A DNA stretch of 33,676 bases from Candidatus Gastranaerophilales bacterium (GCA_944324215.1 CALUVP010000087.1:1-33676); one strand, 5' to 3'. Shown: positions 24,001-32,231, counted from the stretch's first letter. Numbers and translations are program-made. Notes: a model not told the origin generated them from the letters alone.

Positions 24001-27000
24001 CATCGATTCAACCCAGCCGGTGCTATTCCCTGATATATTAATTTTCCCATCAGAAGTTACAGAAATTGATGCTCCAATAGGTAAAGCGCTGTTTATAGAA
24101 GATAATGTATTAGAGGATGTTACAGTAATAGTCTGAGAAGAACCGTCTTTATTTTTAACAGTTATTGTGGCATTAGAGCCAAGTCCTAAATCCCCTAATG
24201 TTGTATTGGAGTTTGCAGTAGTTGTTCCAATGTTTTGCTGCTTGTTAGAGTTGGTATTTCCAATGACAAGCCCTTCTGTCACATTATAATTCTTATCAGG
24301 ATCATCAGATAGGTGGAAGATGTCTTTAAAAGTAGAGCCCATAGCTGTAATATAATTGCCGTTGCTTCCGCTAATGGTAAGCTTTCCATCGCTTACAGAA
24401 GCCGTAAACCCTTCCACGTTATTATTCACCCAATTAACAAAATCATTAACCGTACTTTCTGATGTTGCTGTGAAGTAATGCATTTTTTCACCCAAATCGA
24501 TATTAGTATTAAATACATTTGTACTGCCAGTGCTGAACCCTAAATCAGTCCATTTTGTATCACCGCTAAGGGTTTTTACCTCACTTGAGCCCAACATATC
24601 TGAGGTGGTATTAGTTTTTGTGGTATCTGTTATTACGGTATAAGTAGTACCGTTGCCAGTGTAGATTCCAAAAGTTTGTGCTAGTACTCTTTCCATATCA
24701 TAGATATAATAACCTGATGCTGCGCTTACATAAAGCTTACCATCAGTCCAGTAGGCTGTTATTCCTCCTTTATCTCCTAGCCAACTTGCAAAATCACCAA
24801 TTGTGGTACTTGAATTGACTGTAAAGTTATATGAGGTATTTGTACCGTTACTGCCTATTGTTACATAATAATAGCTGTTTGTTAGTCCAAGGTCATAAAA
24901 AGTTGTATCGGAAGTAACAGTACCGGAACTTACGGTAGAGAAATCGCCAGAAAGTTTCAATTTGTCTTTTAATGTTGTATCAAAATATGATATGTATACA
25001 GATTCAGGATTTTGACTGGTAAACGTTAGTTTTGTTGACGGATAACCATTAAAATATCCGTTTGTATATGAAACAGTAATACTATTATTATTCATAAAAT
25101 CAGCGAAGTCATCAAAGTCAGTTGTGCTGCTAACTGTAAACTGTTTTAGGCTGGATGTCCCATTTTGAACAAAAGTGAAATTATAAGTACCGTTTGTAAT
25201 ACCTGTACTATTAAGTTTTATTGTCCCATTGATTGGATGATAATCCATAGTACCTCTGGTAACAGCATAAGTAGTAGTTCCATTTTTATAATAAGTCTGG
25301 TTAGAGATTGTGTAGGAAGAGCCATTCCCTGTATATAGTCCTAAATCATACAATAGTCCCGTTGTTGCGCCGGTTATGTAGGTATCTCCTCCTTCTATTG
25401 TAATTCTACCATCACTTACGGTCGCGGTTATTCCAATTGATGATAACTTAGTAAAAAACGTTGCTAATGTGTCAGTAGAAACAACAGATATTGTAGCAGT
25501 TTGACCATTATAATTTATATTAACGCTTCCATTGGATGGAAATCTTGAACTAATATCAGTAAGTTTTGTACTTTCATTGATTTTGGTTTTTATCGTCTCT
25601 GTTGAGGATACAATAGTTTGTTTTGCTATTAGAGTTGTTGTTTCCCAATTGCTATAGTAAGAATCGCCAAATTTACCAAAACCCAAGTAGTCGTGACCAT
25701 AATCTTTATCATTTCCTCCGGAAGATTCGACACTAGACATAAAGTGTAGGTAATGGTTTTTGTCACCGCTAAAAGTTATTTTCCCACCGGAAATAGAAGC
25801 TGATACTCCATAGTTTGATTGTATGAAGCTCAAAAGATCTCCTATAGTAGATGAAGAAGTCACAGTGTAAGTTTTGTGAGTAGAAATTTCATTTACATAT
25901 CCCCAAACACCTATTTTATCACCTACTTCAAGAGTACCCTTCGATTCATCAGCTTTGCCTAAAAATCCTACAAGTTTAGTAGAAGATGTAGCAGTAGCTC
26001 CGCTGGTTGTTGTGAGCAACTCTCCGGTACATGTTGCTCCGATTGTCATTGTGGCATGCCCTGTCGCTGTTTTTGTTATACCTAATGCATCAATCACATC
26101 ACCTTCAAGATAGACATTTCCAGTGCTTTGATTAGTCTGTGTAGAATTAGGAGTATTCGTCAAAGTCAAGACCCCCTGATTCATCGAGGCTGATATTACA
26201 CGGTTAAATGATAGGTCTGTAAATTCAAGGCCATTAAATACGTTTAAGCTAGCATTACTGGATAGGGTTACTGTTTTTAATATATTTCCGGCAGAAGATT
26301 TTATGTAAATATTTTTATCGATAGTATCCCAATCCTCTATTATGTCGGCAAATTTTGTATTAAGGGTTGCATTAGAATTTGAGGCAAAAACAACATCTCC
26401 GGTTTGGGTAATCCCTGTAGTTACTATAGTATTATATGACGTTGTTGTGATACTCAAGTCTTTTGCAGCACCTGTTGTTGTATCAATATAAAATTCAGGA
26501 TTATAATTTGAGAAAGTAAATTTGCCACTGCTTGAATCATACGACATAGCTATACCAAACCTATCGTACAAATTTGCTCCCAATGTACTAAAAGTATCAG
26601 AAGTTGATATTGTTAGAGTTTCAGAATAACTAGGATCTCTGTTACTTTTTATAACCATATAGCGAGAAGTGGAATATATATAATCAGCTACTGTGCTATC
26701 CAATGTTGCCGTTTCTGTACCGTATTCTGTCCATTGAATTCCAGCAGTAGAAGTGTTTGACTTTGCAACTGTAACAGTTCTGTATAAAGTAGAGCCTGTG
26801 CTATAAAGCCCTTCTGTGTTAGTTGTTATATTGTTTTGAACATCCCAACCTATAGCTTCTGCAAATCCGCCAATGACATATCTTTCATTACCTGACGATA
26901 AAGATAATGTATCGTTAGAGTTTATGGTCATATTAATACCCCAACTTTGTAAGCTATCTTTTAAGTCTCCAAATGTCATTGTATCTGTAATCGTTATTGT

Positions 27001-29463
27001 ACCAAGACCCCAACCACCTTGGTGTTGTATAATCAATTCGTTATTGGAACTTGTTAATGTAACGGCAGATGTGATATAAGTATCTTCTGTAATATCAGCA
27101 CCTACTGTATAATATACTGTGCTGGAGGATGTTTGAGAAATTCCGGTTGTAGTTCTCGTATCTGATATTGTTTGGGTTGTTATTCCAAGTTTTGATAGAA
27201 TTCCTCCTGACGTGTAATCTTCAATATAAGCACCATTTGTGGAATTAAAGACTAATCTTCCATCAGACATTGTTACAGATACTCCATAGTGCCGGATTTC
27301 AGAAAGTAAATTATAAAAAGTCGTAGATTCTGTAACAGTATAATCATAAGATGAACCGGGTGAAGTATGTATGGTAATTTTATTTTTATTGATATTAGAA
27401 TCAAGTTCTACAAAATCACTTATTAAAGAGCTTCCCTCCGCAACTGCTGTAGATGTGTAAGTAAGTGACGCTGTAGAAGTTATTGTAGCTCCAACTGTGC
27501 TGCCGCTGGAAGAACTGTTGATTCCAAAACCAAGCAGATCTGCTAATTCTCCAGAAACATAATAGTCTGAAGATGTTAGTGAAATAACACCGTTTGATAT
27601 TGAGGCTGTTATACCGTAGTCATCAAGCATTCCGAATAAATCATCAAAAGTTTGTGAATTGCTTGTTATTGTTACTGTTCCAACATAATTTCCATTTTCT
27701 TTGGTTTTAATAACCATCGTCTTTCCGCTGGCATCAATTCCTGCTTGTTCAAAAGTTGATGTACCTTCTATAGCCTTAGTTTCTGTATAACTGATAGGTG
27801 AGGAGGATGATTGGTTAGTGGTACCTGTTACAACAGACGATGTTCTAGAGATTCCCAACTGTTCTACAATGCCACCGCGTACCCAGTTACCATTAGATGA
27901 GTTGAGGGTTATTCGGCCTTCATTTATACTGCCTGTAATTCCATAATTTTCCAGTTGTAAAAATATATCATTGATACTTGTTGCCAAATTGACTGATATA
28001 AGCCCTTCACATTGATTATCAGAATTAAAGACTGCAAATTGATAACCATCATCTGCCATTTGGAAAATATCAATACCTAACTCTCGCATTGTATTATCGC
28101 CTGTTGCGTAAGTAACTTCTTTGGAATATAATACATTCCCTTCTGCTGTTATATTACCTGTATTATTAGAGCCGCTTTGTATTCCAAGAGCCTCTGCTAC
28201 ATTACCACTCACAGAGCCGCCGCTAATAGATAAAATCCCGCTAGAACTTAAAGAAGCTGAAAGACCTGCTGAATTAAGCTCGTCTACAATGTCTCCTATT
28301 GTCATTGTGCCGTTTACATTTATAGTAGTTTCATTTCCATCAGAATCTTTTGCAATAATTACAGGATTTGAGCCTACACTGTCCCAAGCAGTCAGGTCTT
28401 CTAATTTTGTATCAGAAGTTGCTTCTGTAGTTGTTGTAACAATTGTTTGGAAATTCAAATCCCCTGACGTTTGAGTTTTTGAATAAATATCTGTTTCTAG
28501 CCCTAAAGCCTCCATTATTCCTGTGTTTGAGCTATCTATTATTTCAGCATCAGTAATAGTAAGCACACCATCACTGGATAGGTTCGCATCTATGCCGTTT
28601 GCATGAAGCTCGTCCAGTAAGTCTTTTATCGTAGTATTTTCGTCTATGTGTATCGTATATTGTGTGTCATTAGCATTAACCGTAATATCACCCGCATTAA
28701 TTTCTCCTAAATCAGAAATTTTTGTATCTTCAGTTGCTGTGCTTACGATTGTTTCTGTAGTTGAATATTCAAGAGATTTACTTTCATATCCGCCAATCTC
28801 CCCTAAATGCAAAGCATCAATTATTCCGGTTCCAATAGATCCATCATCTTGTACGGCTAATGTATCATCAATCGCTCCATTATCTAAATTAATTCCAAAT
28901 ACACCCGTCTTTTCGTTGAAACTTGCGTCAACTCCTATTCCGTTAAGTTTTTCTATAAAACTACCTATTGTGTCATTTTCTTCTATCGATATGATATGTT
29001 GTGTCCCTGATACTGTAATCCCAATATCTCCAGTTTTTACTCCAATATCTACTAATTTTGAGTCTATAGTAGCGGTAGTTGTCTGAACAATAGTGTTAAT
29101 AGCTTGAAAACCACTCATCGCTTGTGTGCTGGTGGCTAAATTATCAATTAAAACTTCATAACTGGCTTCTTCAGCTTCACTTGTTGCGGTAGCTGTTAAT
29201 AAATTTGTGTTGGAAGAGCTTGCAAGTTTTTGAGCAAACAAATCCATCGAAACTACCCCAAATTTTGCATCAGTAACTTTTTCTATTACTGATCGAAATG
29301 AATTGAAGAAAGATTTTATACTATTTAGAGTCTCTTGCGATAGCAAAACATTCTCTTTCTCTTCTTCAAGCTGGTCAACTTTGGCTTGCTTTACTGAGAC
29401 AAGAGAATCAATCCATGATGATGTATCTATTCCTGATGCTAATCCGCTAAATGATATGCTCAA
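21061..29463 (-). CDS. fliD: Giant flagellar cap protein FliD with about 21 tandem repeats
   Basis: FliD (HAP2) forms the pentameric cap that folds flagellin at the filament tip and often acts as an adhesin. Known FliD proteins are mostly about 450-700 residues; this one has 2800. The N-terminal domain is standard: SISFSGLASGIDTSSWIDSL, then helices to about residue 90. The C-terminal domain (about 2545-2800) is also standard: RMQIDNQILGDN, SRIEGVTLDLKG, DAYNELMENVDEA, then the final coiled helix ending QQYSSFLGS. Between them, residues about 131-2544 hold about 21 diverged repeats of about 115 residues. Each runs TKLxDL, a beta-strand pair, a TIGDFLDxLxxYGI segment, SxSDGKITI, and a GxxxxLGL-type end, resembling the Flagellin_IN (hook-IN) motif. 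The repeats are rich in Ser, Thr, Asn and Gly. The start is TTG at 29463 with AGGA upstream; no ATG fits. It ends 3 nt from convergent serB. Confidence 0.93.
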   Translation of the reverse strand: MSISFSGLASGIDTSSWIDSLVSVKQAKVDQLEEEKENVLLSQETLNSIKSFFNSFRSVIEKVTDAKFGVVSMDLFAQKLASSSNTNLLTATATSEAEEASYEVLIDNLATSTQAMSGFQAINTIVQTTTATIDSKLVDIGVKTGDIGITVSGTQHIISIEENDTIGSFIEKLNGIGVDASFNEKTGVFGINLDNGAIDDTLAVQDDGSIGTGIIDALHLGEIGGYESKSLEYSTTETIVSTATEDTKISDLGEINAGDITVNANDTQYTIHIDENTTIKDLLDELHANGIDANLSSDGVLTITDAEIIDSSNTGIMEALGLETDIYSKTQTSGDLNFQTIVTTTTEATSDTKLEDLTAWDSVGSNPVIIAKDSDGNETTINVNGTMTIGDIVDELNSAGLSASLSSSGILSISGGSVSGNVAEALGIQSGSNNTGNITAEGNVLYSKEVTYATGDNTMRELGIDIFQMADDGYQFAVFNSDNQCEGLISVNLATSINDIFLQLENYGITGSINEGRITLNSSNGNWVRGGIVEQLGISRTSSVVTGTTNQSSSSPISYTETKAIEGTSTFEQAGIDASGKTMVIKTKENGNYVGTVTITSNSQTFDDLFGMLDDYGITASISNGVISLTSSDYYVSGELADLLGFGINSSSSGSTVGATITSTASLTYTSTAVAEGSSLISDFVELDSNINKNKITIHTSPGSSYDYTVTESTTFYNLLSEIRHYGVSVTMSDGRLVFNSTNGAYIEDYTSGGILSKLGITTQTISDTRTTTGISQTSSSTVYYTVGADITEDTYITSAVTLTSSNNELIIQHQGGWGLGTITITDTMTFGDLKDSLQSWGINMTINSNDTLSLSSGNERYVIGGFAEAIGWDVQNNITTNTEGLYSTGSTLYRTVTVAKSNTSTAGIQWTEYGTETATLDSTVADYIYSTSRYMVIKSNRDPSYSETLTISTSDTFSTLGANLYDRFGIAMSYDSSSGKFTFSNYNPEFYIDTTTGAAKDLSITTTSYNTIVTTGITQTGDVVFASNSNATLNTKFADIIEDWDTIDKNIYIKSSAGNILKTVTLSSNASLNVFNGLEFTDLSFNRVISASMNQGVLTLTNTPNSTQTNQSTGNVYLEGDVIDALGITKTATGHATMTIGATCTGELLTTTSGATATSSTKLVGFLGKADESKGTLEVGDKIGVWGYVNEISTHKTYTVTSSSTIGDLLSFIQSNYGVSASISGGKITFSGDKNHYLHFMSSVESSGGNDKDYGHDYLGFGKFGDSYYSNWETTTLIAKQTIVSSTETIKTKINESTKLTDISSRFPSNGSVNINYNGQTATISVVSTDTLATFFTKLSSIGITATVSDGRITIEGGDTYITGATTGLLYDLGLYTGNGSSYTISNQTYYKNGTTTYAVTRGTMDYHPINGTIKLNSTGITNGTYNFTFVQNGTSSLKQFTVSSTTDFDDFADFMNNNSITVSYTNGYFNGYPSTKLTFTSQNPESVYISYFDTTLKDKLKLSGDFSTVSSGTVTSDTTFYDLGLTNSYYYVTIGSNGTNTSYNFTVNSSTTIGDFASWLGDKGGITAYWTDGKLYVSAASGYYIYDMERVLAQTFGIYTGNGTTYTVITDTTKTNTTSDMLGSSEVKTLSGDTKWTDLGFSTGSTNVFNTNIDLGEKMHYFTATSESTVNDFVNWVNNNVEGFTASVSDGKLTISGSNGNYITAMGSTFKDIFHLSDDPDKNYNVTEGLVIGNTNSNKQQNIGTTTANSNTTLGDLGLGSNATITVKNKDGSSQTITVTSSNTLSSINSALPIGASISVTSDGKINISGNSTGWVESMSDNLKNIFKLAGVGNGYTYNTTGNTHYENTSSSSLNEITTNLLTQTTVLNKLNGYSNGDGKIAIHKDDGSFVTISINATGTLQDFFDQISGYGLTGNVDTQGRVSITGNGNVYLQSVSGGSNILDILNLGAVSNTTKTIYSNTTTASLSATNLVFATSDTKLENLEYSDGTKINFDASGNAALVVQTKDEDGTVKNLTVNFSKTQTLGNVLSYLSSQGISAFINSEGKFSVSSNSLVDFDISGTLGSYLMGAYNKSYEISSNLATTEINTTVVNATRDTLLSALGVTTGEYYIYNNGVKHTAIISSDETLGSFLDTLNSFGIQTGLINKDGNTKLVIKGSGNSYIAKSNSVANSSNIVEKLFGTDSPDEMFNYSGIEQIITTVTTTSTATEDTLISVFDTPWGGSTLTSAGDLVFSVNGENKVINISADETFGSLVEKLQQAGVEASFSGGKLYISDMHNFSIDTAKTTSSIINPNANIFLTDKDKIDGFMESSTDVTQTTTTLEEYTLSAANYADMNTKLSTLNISDGTLSIFRNGEKAIVNIESDKTFADLRSQISSKFSDVDLKFENGKLIIYSKADGVNVEVGTTTDTSNILAITGLSKNLETGNTESSRALYKVNANSLVTDSDLFRKGNITEGNFYVGNQEIIIDDKTKISDIISQINSSEEANATAYWDNIDGKLVITSRTTGAALINIEAGTSNFTDIMGYTSSEWNADGSLKVTRMQIDNQILGDNAKFKINGVSYTSTSNMITSDISRIEGVTLDLKGLTDGSAVTVTIEKDKEKVADAISDIVDAYNELMENVDEAISTSGTLHDQSALKMIRNRLRSLMTSTVSDSAVFRNLDAIGISVSSASANNISTSNESIINLHFDKEKFLEAYSSDSNEIKKLLVGNATNIDDYNGILVQVENLLEESLKSVSGYFDIANNSYQNEIKKIDSNIEKANRAIERYKISLENKFASMDMLIGNMQQQYSSFLGS
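21832..29073 (-). repeat. About 21 hook-IN-like repeats in FliD (residues 131-2544)
   Basis: Repeat boundaries were taken at recurring TKL/TLxxL starts, e.g. TKISDLGEI, TKLEDLTAW, TFEQAGID, TKFADIIED, TKLTDISSR, TFYDLGLTN, TLGDLGLGS, TKLENLEYS and TLLSALGVT. Each is followed about 30 residues later by a helix such as TIGDLLSFIQSN and about 45 residues later by SDGKLTIS-like strands. Lengths range from about 100 to 135 residues. I see no near-identical neighbours at DNA level, so the array looks old rather than a recent expansion. The last unit (about 2436-2544) corresponds to the one ordinary FliD proteins carry before their C-terminal domain. Confidence 0.8.
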
Positions 29464-29685
29464 AACTACATCCTGTTCTGTTTTACTACATTACATTTGA
29501 CTATACAAAATTCTATTATTTTCCTTGGAGTAAATTCTTCTAAGGTAGAACCTTATATGTATATACTAAACCATAACATCTTCCTTGAGGAAGTTATAAT
29601 ATTACTATATTATATATACATTATAACATGAGTTTATATTATTTCAAGTACTATCCGGTATGCAAATCTGTGTAATTTGTTATTA

Positions 29686-29702
29686 GGTAACAAAATGTTA
29701 CC
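29686..29702. promoter_or_regulatory. Palindrome GGTAAC-N5-GTTACC, possible operator
   Basis: Perfect 6-bp arms around a 5-nt AT centre (aaaat), about 220 nt upstream of the fliD start codon. The size fits a dimeric helix-turn-helix repressor site. It is GC-containing within an otherwise AT-rich stretch, which makes chance less likely but not excluded. No regulator gene is adjacent. Confidence 0.35.
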
Positions 29703-29737
29703 ATGTAATATAGTATTTTTAAAGAAACTTATTACAA

Positions 29738-29796
29738 TTGCTTTCCAATGATTAGAAAATATTGAACTTGTACAAATGCTCTTGGAAGGAAAGCAA
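29738..29796. other. Long inverted repeat, possible structured RNA
   Basis: TTGCTTTCC (29738-29746) pairs perfectly with GGAAAGCAA (29788-29796) around a 41-nt loop. The stretch lies beyond the min terminator, so it is outside the min transcript if termination is efficient. It could be part of a small RNA or a regulatory site. Strand unknown. Confidence 0.3.
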
Positions 29797-29836
29797 CAAA
29801 TTTAATTAAACCTATTGTTTTAATTGATTAATTCCT

Positions 29837-29873
29837 AAAAAAGAGCCGGTTGACAATATTTCGGCTCCTTTTT
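29837..29873 (-). terminator. Rho-independent terminator of the min operon
   Basis: Read on the minus strand, the 6-bp stem GAGCCG/CGGCTC (29867-29862 with 29848-29843) encloses a 13-nt loop and is followed at once by six Ts (29842-29837). It starts about 12 nt after the minE stop. The plus strand also ends in a T run (CTTTTT), so it could act in both directions. Confidence 0.8.
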
Positions 29874-29884
29874 GAAAATTTAAT

Positions 29885-30400
29885 CTATCCTTGGCATTCC
29901 TCTTTAACTTCTTCTTGCTCTTCCTGAGTTTTGTTTGTATTCATATCTTCAGGAGTTGACATGCCAGAATTTTCAGTTCCCTCATCTGCTCGATTTGAAG
30001 AATTTTCATCTTCCACTCCTTCAGAAGCCTCTTCCTCAACTTTAGCATCCTTATTTTCAAGTTCTGCCTCTATTTTTTCGGCCTCTGCTCTCAAGGCAGC
30101 TTCAATTTCTTCTTCGTCTTTTGCTCTGATTACAGGAATTGAAAGCATTAACGCAACTTGATCACCTTCATGCTCAAAATTAAGTTCCAAAAGCTCTTTA
30201 TCTAGCTCTACATATCTCGACAAAAGATCAATCAATTCACCCCGCATTTGCTCTAAAATTTTTGGTGTTAAATTTGTTCTATCTTGCATAAGCACAAGTT
30301 TTAATCTGTTTGTTGCTACAGATTTGGAAGCATCACCCTGTTCTTCTTGAGGGCGGAAGAACTTAGCCACTGTATTATAAATATCAGAGAAAAGTCCCAT
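29885..30400 (-). CDS. minE: Cell division topological factor MinE with long acidic tail
   Basis: MinE stimulates the MinD ATPase and drives pole-to-pole oscillation, keeping MinC away from midcell. The 171-residue product has the standard MinE core in residues 1 to about 93: an amphipathic start (GLFSDIYNTVAKFF), the anti-MinCD helix/strand region (ATNRLKLVLMQDRTNLTPKILEQMRGELIDLLSRYVEL) and the topological-specificity domain ending VALMLSIPVIRAK. Residues about 94-171 are an extra Glu/Asp-rich, low-complexity, probably disordered tail. MinE proteins are commonly near 90 residues, so the tail nearly doubles it. The start is 1 nt after the minD stop and a terminator follows. The tail could be a spacer, a charge brush near the membrane or a degradation handle; unproven. 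Confidence 0.92.
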   Translation of the reverse strand: MGLFSDIYNTVAKFFRPQEEQGDASKSVATNRLKLVLMQDRTNLTPKILEQMRGELIDLLSRYVELDKELLELNFEHEGDQVALMLSIPVIRAKDEEEIEAALRAEAEKIEAELENKDAKVEEEASEGVEDENSSNRADEGTENSGMSTPEDMNTNKTQEEQEEVKEECQG

Positions 30401-30401
30401 C

Positions 30402-31214
30402 CTACACCTTCGCTTTCAATTTTGCAAACGCATTTTTTATTTTTGCCATAAAGCCTTTTGGCTCATCTAAATCCAAGAAAGGAACTTCTTCTCCCAGAAT
30501 CCTTTGAGCGACATTTCTATAAGCCTTTCCTGCTAAAGCATTTTCATCATTTACAATTGGTTCTCCTTTATTTGTTGATGTTATAATTCCCGTATCTTCT
30601 GGAATTATTCCTATTAGAGGACAAGAAAGGATTTCTACTACGTCATCCACACTCATCATATCATTTGATTTTATAAGATTTGGACGAACTCTGTTCAATA
30701 AAAGTTTATAACTTTTTATCTCTTCTTTAGCCTCCAGAAGACCTATAATTCTATCAGCATCTCTTATTGCTGACATTTCCGGAGTTGTAACAACAATGGC
30801 TTCGTTTGCCCCAGCTACAGCGTTTTGGAAACCTTGTTCTATACCTGCCGGACAATCTACCAATACGAAATCATTTTCTTCTTTTAAAGTATCGCAAATT
30901 TCTTTCAATTGTTCAGCACTTACTGCGCTTTTATCACGAGTCTGAGCAGCTGCTAAAAGAGATAAATTAGGATTCTTTTTATCCTTTACAAGAGCCTGCT
31001 TTAATTTACAACGTTCTTCTATAACATCAACTATTGTATACACGATTCTATTTTCAAGTCCTAATAGCAAATCAAGGTTTCTTAAGCCTAAATCAGTATC
31101 TATAAGGACAACTTTATATCCGGCTTTAGCTAGAGCTGTACCGATATTCGCACTTGTCGTGGTTTTTCCTACTCCGCCTTTTCCGGATGTAATTACTATT
31201 ACTCGACCTGCCAT
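30402..31214 (-). CDS. minD: Septum site-determining ATPase MinD
   Basis: MinD is the membrane-binding ParA/Mrp-type ATPase that recruits MinC and is displaced by MinE. The 270 residues have the deviant Walker A box SGKGGVGKTT with Lys12 and Lys17, DTDLGLRNLD at about residues 40-49 (switch I), LVDCPAGIEQG (switch II), LLLNRVRPN, and a C-terminal amphipathic membrane-targeting helix (GFMAKIKNAFAKLKAKV). The A of its ATG is also the last base of the minC stop (TAATG), so the genes are coupled. Confidence 0.97.
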   Translation of the reverse strand: MAGRVIVITSGKGGVGKTTTSANIGTALAKAGYKVVLIDTDLGLRNLDLLLGLENRIVYTIVDVIEERCKLKQALVKDKKNPNLSLLAAAQTRDKSAVSAEQLKEICDTLKEENDFVLVDCPAGIEQGFQNAVAGANEAIVVTTPEMSAIRDADRIIGLLEAKEEIKSYKLLLNRVRPNLIKSNDMMSVDDVVEILSCPLIGIIPEDTGIITSTNKGEPIVNDENALAGKAYRNVAQRILGEEVPFLDLDEPKGFMAKIKNAFAKLKAKV

Positions 31215-32200
31215 TAATCTCTCCTTAACTTTTTATAAATTACTATCTTTCCATCTTCTATTTGAGCATCCTCTGGGGTAAACTCATTGGTTTTCTGAAC
31301 ATAAGGTACATTTAATGTATCATTACGTCGTGCGTATAAACCAGCTATTCTTAATTGTATTGCATTTAACTTCAATGCTCTTACCTTTGCTCTAATATTT
31401 CCTTGTGAACCGGCATGAGCTATGCCGCCGAGAATTCCCCATACCGTAATATCGCCACTTGCTACAATTTCACTTCCTGGGTGAGCATCCCCAATAATCA
31501 AAATGTTGCCTTCGTAACTTACGGTCTGACCTGAACGCAATGTTTGATTGATATATAACGTTGGAAGAGTTTCTGTATTGATATTATTTTCCCCAGAATT
31601 TTCCGGCAGAACATCCCCAGTATCCAACAAAATATACTTGCTTGTTTCCTCAGGTTTTAAAAGTCCTTCATCTTTTGCTAATGATTCAAAATCCGAATCA
31701 AAATGTTCTGATGGGATTATCTCTGACAACTCTTCTGTTGTTTCTTCATCATAAACATCTTCTACACCAGAAGCCGTTTCTATAGGACTCATCGGTTCTC
31801 CTGCGTGTACTTCTATTGTCTTACCTTCAGAAATTTTTTCATCTTCTGTCCTTACTAAAACAGGCTCTTCTTTTATTTCCTCCTTTGGAGTACAAACAAT
31901 TGACGGTTCTATTGTATCTGAAACTTTTGAGATAACTATTCCCAAACTTACTGCAGAAGCTTCTGTTTGCTCTGATAATGTATCTATAAATGCTAAAGTT
32001 GCATCCATTGATTCTATCAATGCTTTTATACTCAAAAGTTGTGATTGTTTTAAATCTAAACTCCCTAATTTCAATCGAACATCTTTACCTTTTACTTCAG
32101 GATGTTCCATTATTGAGCTCAACTCAAAAACCAGTTGTGTTGTATTTTTAGCATCGCTCAAATCTATTATAAATCCATTCTCTGCCAAAACTTTTTCCAT
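31214..32200 (-). CDS. minC: Septum site-determining protein MinC with long acidic linker
   Basis: MinC is the MinD-activated inhibitor of FtsZ assembly. The 328-residue product has an N-terminal domain (about 1-100), which normally contacts FtsZ, and a C-terminal beta-helix domain (about 217-300) with TLRSGQTVSYEGNILIIGDAHPGSEIVASGDITVWG and IAHAGSQGN, the MinD-binding region (both given in part). Between them lies a linker of about 115 residues rich in Glu, Asp, Ser and Pro. E. coli MinC has 231 residues with a short linker, so this one is stretched. A short C-terminal tail (FTPEDAQIEDGKIVIYKKLRRD, in part) follows. The ATG at 32200 has AGGA 8 nt upstream. First gene of minC-minD-minE. Confidence 0.93.
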   Translation of the reverse strand: MEKVLAENGFIIDLSDAKNTTQLVFELSSIMEHPEVKGKDVRLKLGSLDLKQSQLLSIKALIESMDATLAFIDTLSEQTEASAVSLGIVISKVSDTIEPSIVCTPKEEIKEEPVLVRTEDEKISEGKTIEVHAGEPMSPIETASGVEDVYDEETTEELSEIIPSEHFDSDFESLAKDEGLLKPEETSKYILLDTGDVLPENSGENNINTETLPTLYINQTLRSGQTVSYEGNILIIGDAHPGSEIVASGDITVWGILGGIAHAGSQGNIRAKVRALKLNAIQLRIAGLYARRNDTLNVPYVQKTNEFTPEDAQIEDGKIVIYKKLRRD

Positions 32201-32231
32201 CTGTAATTCCTAAATAACCTACAACATCTAA

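Larger units (their letters stand above)
29464..29836. other. Non-coding AT-rich region upstream of fliD, several inverted repeats
   Basis: The only gene-free stretch longer than 300 nt (with the terminator it spans 29464-29884). It must hold the fliD promoter on the minus strand. A TATAGT at 29505-29500 is a possible -10 box, but no clear sigma28-type box is seen. Inverted repeats are CTTCCT-TG-AGGAAG (29580-29593), GGTAAC-N5-GTTACC (29686-29702), and TTGCTTTCC/GGAAAGCAA (29738-29746 with 29788-29796). The heptamer TTCCTTG recurs at 29521 and 29581. No protein-coding frame with a ribosome binding site is evident. Confidence 0.55.

Noticed and set aside
21832-29073. The repeat region as a CRISPR array or DNA satellite
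   Set aside because: Periodicity is at the protein level within one open frame; DNA units are diverged, with no constant repeat plus unique spacer pattern.
28121-29086. Antisense frames opposite fliD (117 and 146 codons)
   Set aside because: They lack ribosome binding sites and family resemblance; the repetitive sense codon pattern explains the open antisense frames.
21061-29463. Giant fliD as several genes fused by assembly error
   Set aside because: One frame runs without a stop for 8.4 kb with FliD-specific ends at the right places and gradually drifting repeats; nothing in the sequence suggests a junction. Long reads would settle it.
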